Assembly: GCA_019722365.1 (NCBI GenBank)
Contig: JADFUC010000539.1
Span: 33,042 to 97,041, forward strand
Direction: 5' to 3'
Source: Lithospermum erythrorhizon
Lineage: Eukaryota > Streptophyta > Magnoliopsida > Boraginales > Boraginaceae
DNA length: 64,000 nt
The position numbers and the translations under genes were made by a program. Below are positions 24,460 through 36,271 of the stretch, piece after piece. The notes beneath the pieces were generated by a model, which saw only the letters and a program-made list of their open reading frames with translations, was not told where the DNA came from and searched no databases. Positions within the stretch are counted from its first letter, which is position 1, and each line of letters starts with the position of its first letter.

Positions 24460-24975
24460 CGACAAGCTCGACTTCGGAGCGATTTCGCGATCCGCCCACA
24501 TCAAAACCGGACCGTATCAATGTTGCATGGGAACGCGCGGGGCACATCAACGCGAGATCGGGCCGGCCGACAAAAGATCCTATGGTCGTGGGAATATTCT
24601 CGACCTCAATTGCCATGTCCAGACCACGAAGGAAGTACGATTCTTGCCAAAGACACGCTAAGATTCGCACCAACCCCTTTATGAAATGCCTGCATGCTTT
24701 GCCCGGCATTTTACTGTTGGGAGTCGACACGCAGTGAGACTCCTCCTCCTAAGAACCGCTGTCCAAATGTATATGCCACGCGGGTGTGACCAGAGCAGTA
24801 AGGGCCAGCTTCCCTAAGGAAACCTTCATAAGGTTTGGGGTACACCGGTGCTGGTCACGGAGAATGGGACCCAATTTACAGGCAGAAAGATTGAGGATCT
24901 GTGTACGGAGCTAGATATAGATAACCGAACGGCATCAATGTCCTACCCACAAGCCAATTGTCAGCGGAGGTAACG
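24460..24975 (+). pseudogene. Tat-type Ty3/gypsy integrase fragment
   Basis: Frame-shifting plus-strand similarity includes FAIRPHQNRT after the position of the zinc-binding CxxCQ. At 24826-24970 a readable run corresponds to RFGVPxVLVxENGTQFTGRK followed by a TELDI-like region and SYPQAN. This is the core of plant gypsy integrase around its second catalytic Asp (here N is preceded by E). It lies outside the second LTR, so it belongs either to a different copy or to a rearranged element. Confidence 0.6.
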
Positions 24976-25269
24976 AACTGTGTAATCTTTAGCCCGGTTC
25001 ACGGATCCGAGGCCCCGCTGGCAGCGGAGATTTACGCAGACACGGGCTCGAGGGACGATTATGCATTTAATTAGCCACCAGCAGTGGTCGCTGGCTCAAC
25101 TCCGGACCCTTGGAAGGAAAAGCGGCACCAAGGGTTGATAAAATGGACACGTCCGGCCGACAGCCCTAGTGGGAGATCCGGGTTCTAAGAGCGCATAAGA
25201 TCCGCCCACGCGAAGTTCTCGAAAACGTGGAGTCCCTAGGAGGGCCACATAGTCCCGAGGATCGCGAGG

Positions 25270-26990
25270 CCAATCACATTGACTTCTTAAACATTAAACT
25301 CAAATATTTACGAATTTATTCAATAATATTTTTAAAAACATATATAAAGTGAAAATATAAAATTTCAACATAGTACACATTAATCATAATTTTGATTTAA
25401 ATTAAATTCCAATATATCAATTAATATCATAAAGTTTTAATTTTCATCATTCACAATCAAACTATCCTATCATTTATGGATGGATCTAATTGTAGATGGT
25501 ACTTACTAAAAATAATTGAAGTATGTTAATAATGAAAAAAAAAGTAACCCTTCATTTCTGCAGTGAAAATTGGAGATTAAACAAAAAAAGTGTGTTAATA
25601 AAGAGAACTGCTAGATAAAGTACAATAAATTTATTTTGCATGGAATCCCTACTACATAGTAGTATGTCCATGTAATGTTATACTCCGTAACTTTCAGTTT
25701 ATTACGAAGAATCTAGTATATTCATTTTCATTGACTTTTTATTTTTAAAAATATAGCTTTTATCATAAGAACACTTTATTTGTATCATGAAAATTAAAAC
25801 AAAATAATATTTTAAAATAAACACATGATATCGTTTTATATTTATTAGAATTCGTAATAAAAATACTCTCTTGTAAGATGACGATACCAAAGATGAATTT
25901 CAAATGGAAGTTTACAAGAAAGAGAGAGAATATATAATAGTCCATGAATTATGAAAATATAAGTCGAAGAAGAAGGATGACGTTTAATAATGCTTTTTAT
26001 GTTTAAAGGGTATTCTTGTAAGAGTCATAAGAAGTGTTTAGTAAATAAAAAAATCAATTTAATAATAATTAAAACCTAAGGCAAAAAAGTTGTCATTCAA
26101 ATTTCATATTATTTTTTTAAAGTAATTAATCAAAAACAGTTTTGAAAAATAACAATTTTTATTATTTTCAAACACGTGCCAAGCACATGCTTTTCACTAG
26201 TCTTAAAAAAAGATAAATGACGTCAAAGATCAGCACGTTCGTTAAAAATTCTCATTCAATCACTCTAATTCAAAGTTTTAATCGCTTTTTCAATTACTAA
26301 CGCTCGTAGGCGCAAACTTTGACTCGGCCAATTTGAGGTCACAAATCGATTTTTTGTCTTTGTCAAAGCTTCAACTTATAATCTGAAAAACGTACAGAGT
26401 TAAAGGCACACAACTTCGAGAAAGACACAAATATTCTCGCAAAGGCGTCAAAAATGAAGAAAAATTTGATTTGTGCCCTCAAATCGACGGAATGACCAAA
26501 TTTTTCCTACAGCGACATCGCCGATCGAAAACAACCCAGCTGAACCAAGGTCAACGCGATTTTAACAAACATAAGCCGATTTTCATTTTTACGCATTCTA
26601 AACTTAAGTTCCTGGACAATTTATTTCACGAAAACTCCGCCTGATATAAATTCTAAAACCCTATGAACTGATTATGGATTGAGAACGAAAAAACCCCAAT
26701 GTATAACATGAATAGACTTTTATGTGCAGAACTACAATACGATATTGTGACCCAAATTCTAATTAGGAATGTTTGATCTAGGATTGACAAACTCTGATTA
26801 CTCATATAAAAATATTATACGTCTACTAGCTCATCAGTACTAACTGCATAAACATACACATATACAAGCCCCCGTGATAAACATCCAAATTAACGCGATA
26901 AATGACAAAAGGATTCCCATATCTCGTGAATCATATAGAAAAAGAGCAACCATATTTGACCATTATTATATGCTTCAAATGGTTCCCAGT
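25270..26990. other. AT-rich gene-free stretch upstream of the pectin methylesterase gene
   Basis: No coding domain is visible. The frames at 25702-25945 (minus) and 26874-27056 (plus) are AT-driven. The junction with the GC-rich Tat debris at about 25260-25280 is abrupt. The right third (about 26200-26990) is probably the distal promoter region of the PME gene, but no specific transcription-factor site is claimed. Confidence 0.5.
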
Positions 26991-27002
26991 ACCATAATAA
27001 AT

Positions 27003-27178
27003 GCACTATATACACCAAAGCAAGTATTATATTTTATTCAAACACAGCATACTTGAATATATCCAAGAACCGCCAACATTATACCCAATCAAATCTCTCT
27101 CTTTGATCAGAAATTCTCTCTATAAACAACCTAAACACCAAATCAAGATTCTTGCATCTCTCTTTCTCAAGATTTATC
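27003..27178 (+). promoter_or_regulatory. Putative core promoter and 5' UTR of the pectin methylesterase gene
   Basis: Two TATA-like motifs precede the gene: CACTATATACACC at 27003-27015 and CTCTATAAAC at 27117-27126. Given the usual spacing of about 30 bp, the first would give a 5' UTR of about 140 bases. The second would give only about 25-30 bases. The interval is CT-rich (CTCTCTCTTTG, TCTCTCTTTCTC), as in many plant leaders. Choosing between the two needs transcript data. Confidence 0.4.
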
Positions 27179-28103
27179 ATGTCTTCCCTTTCTCTCAACT
27201 CCATTTTTCTATTTGTGTTCATAATTTTTTTCATTTCAGCAAATGGCCTGAGTCATGCTCCTTCCCCAACCACCAATTCCTTACAAATCCATCTCTCTTA
27301 CATTCAATCTCTTTGTAAATCCACACCTTACCCTGAAACTTGTTTCAAGACATTGAAGCTCTCCATAGACATAAACATTGGTCCACACCTCTTAAATTCA
27401 CTTCTGCAGACTCTTCAGACAGCTTTATCTGAAGCAACAAAAATCTCTGATCTATTCTACAATGGTGGTTATAACAACATCATTGAAAAGCAAAAGGGTA
27501 CATTCCAAGATTGTCATGAACTTCATCAAACAACAGTTTCTGCTCTCAAAAAATCTGTTTCAAAAATGGGTTCATTTGGGTCAAGAAATGTAGCTGATGC
27601 AAGAACTTTTCTCAGTGCAGCTTTGACGAACAAGATCACTTGCTTAAACGGGTTAAGCTCTGCATCAGGGTCAGCAAAACCAACCCTTTTGAATTCTTTA
27701 GATAATGCTTACAAATATGTAAGCAATTCCCTCTCTTTGCTATCAAAGACAAAGGGATCATCAAAAGGGAGGAAAAACAGGAGACTTTTGCAATTTCCTA
27801 GATGGTTATCAAGAAAACATAGGCGCATTTTGCAGGATGAATATGATCTAAATGATTATCTTGTTGTAGCTGCTGATGAAACAGGGAATTTTTCCACCAT
27901 TACTGATGCAATAAACTTTGCTCCAAACAATAGTTATGATCGAGTGATTATATACGTTAAACAAGGAATTTATGAAGAAAACGTAGAGATTCCAAGCTGG
28001 AAAACAAACATTGTTCTAATTGGAGATGGAGCTGAGTTGACTGTGATTACAGGGAAAAGAAGTGTAGCTGATGGTTGGACTACTTTTAGATCTGCAACTA
28101 TTG
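27179..28103 (+). CDS. Pectin methylesterase, type I (PMEI-PME pre-pro-protein), exon 1
   Basis: Exon 1 encodes residues 1-308 plus one base of codon 309 of a 535-residue protein that demethylesterifies cell-wall homogalacturonan. The ATG has A at -3. An in-frame TTG nine codons upstream is not a likely start. Residues 5-22 form a hydrophobic signal segment. Residues 35-190 are a PMEI-like pro-region with four cysteines (46, 55, 112, 155), the set that makes two disulfides in this family. Two basic motifs follow, RRLL (201-204) and RRIL (215-218), the type cleaved by subtilases to free the mature enzyme. The catalytic domain begins at about 226, with GIYEE (263-267) matching PME region I (GxYxE). 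The exon ends ACTATTG before GTAAAT, a normal donor in phase 1. The frame is intact. Confidence 0.95.
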
Positions 28104-28232
28104 GTAAATTCCTACTACTTTAACTTAACTATTTATGTTTTAAATATTTAAATTGTAATAATTAATATTAACTATATAAGTGAATTTCAAAATTATCCTT
28201 TTATATTAATAATAAATTATGACTTATTTTAT

Positions 28233-28365
28233 TCATAATTATTCGATCCCTAATAGCTTTTTAATCATTGACAGATTTTATCATTTAATGTGTCTTTCAT
28301 TATCTGAGTCTTCATAATTATTCGATCCTTTATAGTTTTTTAATCATTGACAGATTTTAATCATA
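28233..28365 (+). repeat. Direct repeat of about 50 bp, two copies, near the intron 5' end
   Basis: TCATAATTATTCGATCC followed by a nearly identical stretch ending in ATTGACAGATTTTA occurs at 28233 and again at 28312, a 79-bp offset. It is non-coding and most likely a small local duplication. Confidence 0.7.
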
Positions 28366-28432
28366 TTAATTTCTTATTTCAGTTTGCTATAAATGTGTCT
28401 TTTCTCTCTTTAATGAATGAAAATCAAACAAA

Positions 28433-29940
28433 TTTTTTTTTTTAAGTTAAACTCCGCCTCGAGCTTTCAGCACTAAAATAAAAATTGTCAATACATCGTT
28501 TTGGGAAAAACCAAGAAGCAAAATAAAAACCTTTAAATCAGATCTAAAACCTAAGATCGTAGTTTAATAAGAGAGGCTACTAACCAAACACGAGCCGAAA
28601 CCGATAAAAACAAACCAACTGTAGTAAAAACCGATACAAAATAAATAACACCCACAAGCGGGTGACCTTCAAAACTGCAACCCTGCAAAACAAAAAAAGA
28701 TAAACAACATACCAAGTCAAACCAGAACTGCAACTGTCACTTGACATGTGGACACTCTACTCTCAAGAGCACATAATGATCTAAGCTTGCCATCCACCTC
28801 TGGACCGCTGTGAGTAAGGAGCGGCGATCCGATACGCTTTAGCCACCCAATCACCACTGTTTTGGCTCTCACAACACGGGTCAGCCCAACCGCTAACTCC
28901 GCAATAAAGAGATAACTGACCACCATATTCCTCGCCTGGGCCAACCAGCTCCAGCACGCAACATCCGGAAAGAAGCAGAACTGCCTCCACCCGCATCCGC
29001 TGGCTGAGACACACCACTCTAAAATATGATAGGCCGCGAGAAGTTCAACATCCAAAGCAGAGGAGGCGGGCAAATAAAAGGCCACAACCATAACAATACA
29101 CCCCCGAATGGCCCCGAATACGCCACCAAGTGCCCCTACATCTTTAAAAGCACCGCCAACATTCGCTTTTATGTCTAATTCACTCTGAGGTTTTAATCAC
29201 ATCATCTATCGGCTTCTGGGCGCTGCTCGAAGTGACGGACATTGAACAAGGCAACCTACCCCGAGGTCCCCTTCCAAAGTACTGGAATCGCATCATACCG
29301 TAGAACGACAACGATAGCAAGGCAACGACACACACCGGACAATCCCATGAAGTTATCACCGTGCCTCCTATGCTTAGCCTTATTACGACTCAACCCATAT
29401 GACCGTAATTAACACACAGTACGAGGCTTAATTGATATGACCCTTTCGACACAAGAAGACTCTGTGCTTTAAAACCAAATGAATACGAGTGAAAATCAAG
29501 CTCCGTAATCCAAAAATCCCAAGATAACGATCCCACTCAAATAGCAAATTGGATCATGGAAGAAGATGGATTGGGCTTTCAACATCAAGGCAACATCGAC
29601 ACTTGTAGTAAATCAATGCCTTGGCACGGAGGAGAGTCAATAGGAAGCCAACTTTTCAAGATACGCCACTCAAGAAAGACATCTTTTAGAATGTAAGAGA
29701 CCCAGAGGCTGAGTGCAGATAGGGGACGACACCGAGGCTGTCCGGATCTCATCATGTTGACTACAACCTAAATCGCTATCATTGAAAGCTTCCACAGAGG
29801 CATATCATCAGAATTAGAATCAATGCGGAACCGGGTGTATTCCGCCTCGATCAGAGAGAAGTTTCAACACTGCCAAGATTCCAAGTCCTATCAACCCGTA
29901 AATCTTGATACGATCATCGCCTCCGACTTAACTAATTATC
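28433..29940 (-). mobile_element. 5'-truncated LINE (L1-type) in antisense to the PME gene
   Basis: The minus strand carries an RNase H domain in one long frame (28717-29091): LDVELLAAYHILEWCV, then GWRQFCFF and a second-frame NSGDWVAKAYR. This is the pattern of the C-terminal RNase H of plant LINE ORF2 (EAELLAxxxALEWC, DWVAK). Upstream on the same strand a zf-RVT-like stretch (ESPxHL) is faintly readable at about 29480-29650. Eleven T residues at 28433-28443 mark the poly(A) tail of a minus-strand insertion. Truncation before the RT core fits normal LINE insertion. The right end is approximate. Confidence 0.65.
28717..29091 (-). pseudogene. LINE RNase H domain remnant
   Basis: This is a 124-codon open frame without an obvious break in its first half. 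It contains SALDVELLAAYHILEW, corresponding to the Glu-containing helix of RVT_3-type RNase H. A frameshift then moves the C-terminal SQNSGDWVAKAYR to another frame (28781-29017). It lies next to the poly(T) tract at 28433, consistent with the 3' end of a LINE. Confidence 0.6.
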
Positions 29941-30054
29941 CTAACTATTAATTACGTAGTCAGTATGATTTTATAAAATCATACGTAGACATTGATTAAG
30001 CATAATGAATCTTATAAATTCTAAAATTAATAGGGTAAAAGATGTATATGTTAC

Positions 30055-30600
30055 CGAACTTTATTTAAATATGAATTGGGTTCTCTAATTTTTCAATATT
30101 GTCACTTTAGGTCCCTAATTATATATTAATTGTGAATTGTGTTCCTTAGCATAAAATCAAATATGTTATTAATCATTATACTCTTTCATATTTATACTTT
30201 AATCTTTTTATGAACTCTTATTTGAAACTCTTAAAACAATATTGAATATATATAAATTAATAATTTTACAACGAATAAATAATTTTAATATAAAAAAGGA
30301 ACTTCATTTTTTAGTTATTTTTTTACATATTAATAATACTAACTAATTATTTCTAAATTGATCATATAAATAAATATATTGTATTAATTGAATTTAGTAT
30401 TTTTAAAAATCAATCTTTCAAATATTTTGGCATTATACAAGTATAATTAGGTTAATTATAAGGTATAATTAAGTATTAAATAGTATATGAGGGTATAATA
30501 ATAATTGAGTAAGTTGGTTTAATGATCTATTATGATAATATGAAAAATTCAGGGACTAAATTAAAATTAAAAAAAATCTAGGATTCATATTTTATTCTCC
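30055..30600. mobile_element. Possible non-autonomous inverted-repeat element inside the PME intron
   Basis: AAATATGAAT (30067-30076) with a downstream TTTAGGTCCCTAAT faces its reverse complement ATTCATATTT (30583-30592) with an upstream AGGGACTAAAT. The arms are about 50 bp and imperfect, and the interior of about 450 bp is AT-rich and non-coding. The size and layout suggest a MITE-like element. Superfamily and target duplication were not resolved. Confidence 0.4.
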
Positions 30601-31967
30601 CTATTTCTTGTGATAAATTTGAATGATAATATTAAATTATCTATGAAGAGAGTCACACTGCTATGACAATAAATATATGAAAGTACTAATTGTGAACATG
30701 ATATCTACTATTTATTAAAATGCATTTCCATTGCTAACTTATACAAAATTTATTTATTGACTTAATTCTACCATTTAAAATATAATTAAAAAAAGTAGAA
30801 TATTGAATATGAAGCAAATAGTAAGAAATACCATTCAAACTTCAAAAAAAGTAATATTAACATTTAGTGACTGAAAAAATTACTTTACTTGAAACTTATT
30901 AATTTTGTTAAAATAATACGGAGTATAATTTATTGGTGTAACTAATAAATAATTTTAATATCAAAAGCAGGAACAACATATTTAAGTTCTTTTTAGTATT
31001 TATTACAAGTTGTTAACTCAAATATCAAATGTATAACAAATCGATATAGCATGTTTATTAATTTATCAGGGTAAATATCAAAAATTAAATCTTTTAAATA
31101 TATTGGAATTATACAAAGATAATTTTAATATAAAATATAATTCAGACTTTTGTTGAGACTTGATTATCGCTTTTAATTTGCGATGGCCTTAAACTTTTTA
31201 ACATGTATGGGCACCTCTTTGTACTTTCCTAATGCCTTCTAACTTTTGCCTTGGTTTCCAGTACTCCCTAACCGTCTATACCTAATTTTTCACATTTAAA
31301 CAATTAAAATGATCATTTTACCCTAACACTATAAAAATAATAAAAGTGATATCTGAAATATTTTACATAATTAAAATAAGTCCCTATCCATTTTTTGTTT
31401 TAACACACCCCCTCCCCTAAACTTTCACAAGGATCTCTCCTCAAGCTTAACAAACCTTTGAAATTCTCGGTCATAGCAAACAAATGACTGCAACCAAGAT
31501 CAAGATGCAGCCTTAAATCAGTTTTCTGTATCTTACACACCAACTTTGAGTAACATATTGAAGCAAGCTTTCTCTACTCCCAACATTATCATAAAGCAAC
31601 AGAGAATTCAAGGAACTACAATTCTCAATTAAGTTCAATAAAACAACATTAATGTGGGTAGTTTATAGGAGAAAATTGAGGAATAAGCAATTGGGTGTTT
31701 TAGTTTAGTATTTATTTTGTTTTTACTGATCCATTCATGTGGGTAGTTTATGGGAGTATTGAAGTGTTCTTCAGTTGAAATGTTGAAGTTAAAGTGTATT
31801 TGCGTTTTGATTAATTTAACGCAAACGGAAAGCAGCAAGAATTCGCACCAAAAGTCGCACGATTTAAGGCAATGGAAAAGCAATCTAAATTGGTAAGATT
31901 GATTTGCGAAGCATTGAGCATCTTTCATGCTGCATTTGCATTTTCTTTTCATTAGAGTAAAAAAATA

Positions 31968-32136
31968 CTCCCTCTATCTTATTTTGTTTGTATACTTTAA
32001 TTTTGTATAAAGTTTTTAAAAAATTCAAATTCATCTCTCATAACTCTATTTTCCTCCATAAATTTGAACTAAAATGAACTCAATTTTAGAATTTCCATTT
32101 TAGAAAAATTGGACAAATAAAATGGGATAGCGGGAG
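31968..32136. mobile_element. Stowaway MITE inside the PME intron, 169 bp
   Basis: The left terminus is CTCCCTCTATCTTATTTTG. The reverse complement of the right terminus is CTCCCGCTATCCCATTTTA. These terminal inverted repeats match the plant Stowaway consensus. TA flanks both sides (31966-31967 and 32137-32138). The element is complete and short, typical of the family. The plant consensus match plus the TA duplication makes this a secure call. Confidence 0.88.
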
Positions 32137-33734
32137 TAAGATTTCACATAATTTTCTGCTGGTTTGGGTTTTTTCCTCATGGAGGCTGGTGTGGTGGCTT
32201 GGGGGGGAGGGCTAACGGGCTTTGGCTTTTTGTTGATGGAGTTTGTTGTGGTGGGGAATGGGGCCGCAAGCAAGCAGTTAAGTAGTTGTTAAGTGCTTAT
32301 TTTAATTATGTGAAAAATACTCTGCAGTTGTAGCTGTTGTAGTAAAAAATGGGGCCATTTTAATGTAGGTACATAGTCTTTAACGCTTTGTCCAAGGTAT
32401 AATATAGATATAACATGTCATTTCACTATGTGTTTTAGCTTATATAATAATTTCACTATATATTTTAAATGAAAATTAGAGTGAGTCGCTGCCAGCATAA
32501 ATCATAGCGGCGAAAATAAAGGCGTGATAAAGCAAAGTAGATATGAATGGGGTCAGTAGGTGAAAATTGATTTTAAAATGTTGCATGCATTAAACTACCC
32601 TCACCATGGAGTTTATTTCATGAAATTTTCTATTTTAACGGAGTAAATGGAAGGAAATATCGGTGTTGTTTTACGAACTGTTGACGATTCGTACGAAAGT
32701 CGACTACGAAATGATCGAAAACGACAAAACAACCTGAAATAATGTCTGTGCCCATTTACCCTTCTTTAATGCGATTTTACTAATTCCCATTATTGGCGAT
32801 ATTGTTATTAAGCGACAATGGTTTTCCAACCTTAATGACTAAAGCTTGAGAAGTCAAAACCATCCATTTGTTCTGAATTTACTTTCTCCTGCTGATATTT
32901 CAATTTGTTATGCAAACATATCGTAGGGCGATGTCACATTATTAATATATATATGAAAGCGTAAGCTTGTTGATAGAATTTTATGGTTATTGAATCCCAG
33001 GCGGTTTTTGTAAAAAAAGTTAGAATTTATTTATTAGTTAAATTGATATAGAATTTTGAAAATATTAAAAAACTATTTTTCAACCAATAAAAATATTATA
33101 AGAAGGATATTTTAGGATTGTAAGTAAAAAGAAATGCTTACCCATATTTACATATGGGGGATATGTAATATTCAATGAAATTATCAATAAATATTAATTG
33201 TGCTTTATTATGGACATTAAAGTTTCAATAAAATTTAAGTATGGTAGTGAACATCAATAGGTCTCATAAAATTATTAAAAATTTGATATCTCAGCATGCT
33301 TGCAAATTGTATTGTATTTATTAAGATTCCTTTCTAAAAAATAGTAACAAATTATTGTGTGGATTTTAGGAATTTGATGAATAAAATATGTAAAATAGTG
33401 AAATAGGTGTGTGATGAAGCTGACATCTATTATTATAAGGATTTTGTTAAGCATAATGATAGTTTGCGTTCAAAAATAATAGGTGGTATATTTCAATGTG
33501 GGATCAATTATCCTGATAATAATACGAGCTATTATTAATTTTAGTTTCATTGACTTGGTTAATAATTAGTTTCAATCAAAATAGCAATTCCAATTCTATG
33601 AAAGAAGTCCTAATAGTTATATGATCTTATAAAAATTTAGGGATTAAGAATAGGGATTTATGATAAGATGGTTTATTTAAAGAGGTCTTTATATTTATTA
33701 TATTTAAAGATAATCGTGTGACAAGCCTAGTGAG

Positions 33735-34445
33735 TAATGAATAATATTGTTTCTTTTGGTGCTATCGATATAAGGCTGAAATAGAATACAATGCCTAATA
33801 TTTTATAATCTCAATGTTTAATGTAATATAGTATGATTAATTAGTAAAAAATATCTTAATATGCCTTATTTTATAATCGAGATTGATATGTGTTGTTTCT
33901 TTAACATAGTATCGTGATATTTTATTTATTATCAATATCATATGTCTTAGTTGTAACGTATATCTCCTCGAAGTAGCAGTAAAATATCATTATGTTGTTT
34001 TATAGGTACGTTTGGCCAGAATAAATACAATGACTAATATTTTATAATCTCATTATCTAGTGTAATATGGTATGATTAATCAATAAAGAAATACCTTAAT
34101 ATGTTCATTTGATAATTGTTTTTGATATTCGTTGCTTTTTAACATAGTACCGTGATATCAATTTATTTAGTTTATGAAATACTACATGTCTTAGTCCAAT
34201 GGTTTATCTTAATCAATAATGTAATATTGCTTTTGTTTCCACGAAAGATAAAGACAACAGAAAGAAACAATGTGTAATATTTTTGTAATGTCATGAATGT
34301 AATATGGCATGATTATGAGTAAATAAATACTTTAATATGCCTTATTATATAATTATTTTTGATATTTGTTGTTTCTTTAATATAATAATGATATATTATC
34401 TAGTTTATTTTCTAATATATTATATATCTTTTTATGTCGATATGA
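33735..34445. repeat. Three diverged tandem copies of a 240-bp AT-rich repeat in the PME intron
   Basis: The block around ACAATGxxTAATATTTT starts at about 33789, 34028 and 34268, giving periods of 239-240 bp. Each copy continues with a GTAATATxGxATGATTA block, then CTTTAATATG or CTTAATATG, then TTGATATxxGTTG, then ACATAGTA-like sequence and a TATGTCTTAG-like end. The copies differ by many substitutions, so the array is old. There is no coding capacity. Its origin (satellite seed or transposon-internal repeat) is unknown. Confidence 0.7.
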
Positions 34446-35630
34446 ATATTCCAGAATCAAACATCATCATTTCCTAATGACAACGTATACTTTTATTCAA
34501 CTATAATACTTTTACAAGATTGTATTAAAAAAGAAATATAAAGAATTTTAAGAAACTAGCTTTATTGATAGCATTTATTACAAAAATGAATGTAATTAAG
34601 AGGCATGGGGGAGGTGGTAAAATTTTACTTGTAGGATTCTATTGCAAAACGACGTAATTAAGTGACAATTATTATGAAGATTTTATTTTTTATTAATTTA
34701 AACTAAAATATTACAATTATCATCTTATACTTGTAAGCAAAGACGTTACAATCTGCAGGTAAGTCTTTAACATAACTCCTACATAATTTGAGGCAAATCA
34801 ACCTGATAACGTTAATAGTAATGTATGTTAAAAAATATTATCTTTTAATATTATTTTATCACATATTGTCGGCATATATACAAACATTTAAATTAAAATT
34901 AGAAATGAAAACCATCAAAATCCAAAGATCGAACAATTTTTTTAGACACATGGACTACTAATGATTATTTATAATAAATCGTTAGAATATTGATTTTTTT
35001 ATAAGTAATGCATTCAAAAATTAAAAATATTCAATACATCGTTGTTTCAAGTTATCACAAATGTTAGAGCTAATGTCCATACTTAGTACAATCCGAATCA
35101 ATAAAGGAGCTAATAGAAGTATCAATGCAAGCTTACAAATAACCAATTAATTGGAAACTTAAAAAACAACTTGCACACATCCCTGAATTCATCTTGTGAG
35201 CTCCATTCTTTACTCCTCTCGATCGCTCCCGAAAATGCATATTCCATACCGCTAAGAAAAGGAATTGCACAAAACAAAGAGTACGCGATCTATACCTATT
35301 ATGATGGCCGCCAAGAGGACAACTTGGCCGAATGCTTCACGTCGGGGAGTCGAGTCATCAGAATTTAATATATGGATTTCTTCAATTGTTTTCCTTTCTC
35401 GCCTCGATACATACTAATTAACCAAGACGGGTTCCGCCACCGTAAATACCATTACAAATTTTGGCATCCCACGACAATTCCTAGCACATGGTTTTTAAGA
35501 GGGCATCGCTGGTTGTTGCTTAATGTCTTTATCTTGATATTTGTTATATGATTTTGATTTTCATTGGAAGCTAAGTCTTACCTATGAGGCAAAGATCATG
35601 TATTTTTCATGGACCATATTTCGGTATAGG

Positions 35631-35870
35631 TCACTGGCTAAAGATAAGGTCATTTCTTTTGATCCAAATCGTCCAATACTTACAAAAGTCATGACCGTGA
35701 TTTGAGTTGATGAGCATGGGCGATAACGTCCAAATATTTCTTATGAATCTGGAAAATGATTTTGAAAGTGGTAATTGTGTTTCTATGTAAATTTGGCAAA
35801 TGTGCAAAAAGGAGAAGAGATGATTAATAGTTTCAATAGCTTCGTACAAGTGGACACTTAAAGTGTGCAT
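35631..35870 (-). pseudogene. LINE ORF2 zf-RVT remnant
   Basis: The frame contains EAIETINHLFSF and ends in WIKRNDLIFSQ. This matches the zf-RVT domain (CxxC...EtxdHLFfxC...iWkxRNxxiF) that follows the RT in plant LINEs. The zinc-ligand cysteines are lost. Confidence 0.65.
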
Positions 35871-36271
35871 TTTTGTTTTCTGTAAGGTGATTCAAGGTCG
35901 CTAATCTATTCAAAAAAGGATTTTCCAAATAAATATTTTGATTTTTGAGTGATTTTCAATTTCAAAGTTTATTTCTGTCTCCACTCAATATTTCTATGGT
36001 TGGGGATTTTTGAGATGTCTATAGGAATTAATATTCATTTTCCGAGCAAATATCTTTGGTTTTGAAAGGAAGTAGCCAAGAGTTCATCGTTGCTATTTTG
36101 CTTAATCAAAGGGAGGATTATACTCAACAATTTTCTTTGGGAAGATTTTTATTCAACAAAATGGTGTTCCAAACGGAACTATCACGTAGAGCTCACCGAC
36201 TTTCCTCGAGGAGTCGACGTGCAATTTCGACAGCTAAGATGATTCAAAGAGTTCGGATGAAAATCCGGGAT

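Larger units (their letters stand above)
19875..24460 (+). mobile_element. Tat-type Ty3/gypsy retrotransposon, degraded, bounded by two LTR copies
   Basis: Two related LTR segments start with TGATAATCCCATAA at 19875 and 24002 and share CACTTTGATACCCAAA 337-349 bp further in. Between them on the plus strand lie a gag end (21098-21310), a protease-like stretch, reverse transcriptase (21534-22481) and two RNase H-like copies (23047-23575). The left LTR cuts into a copia gag, so it inserted there. All frames are broken. Integrase is missing between the LTRs but appears just outside the second one. Confidence 0.6.

Noticed and set aside
27152..27178. Upstream in-frame TTG as an alternative start of the PME
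   Set aside because: The ATG at 27179 has a good context and is followed directly by a typical signal segment; the nine upstream codons add nothing expected of the family.
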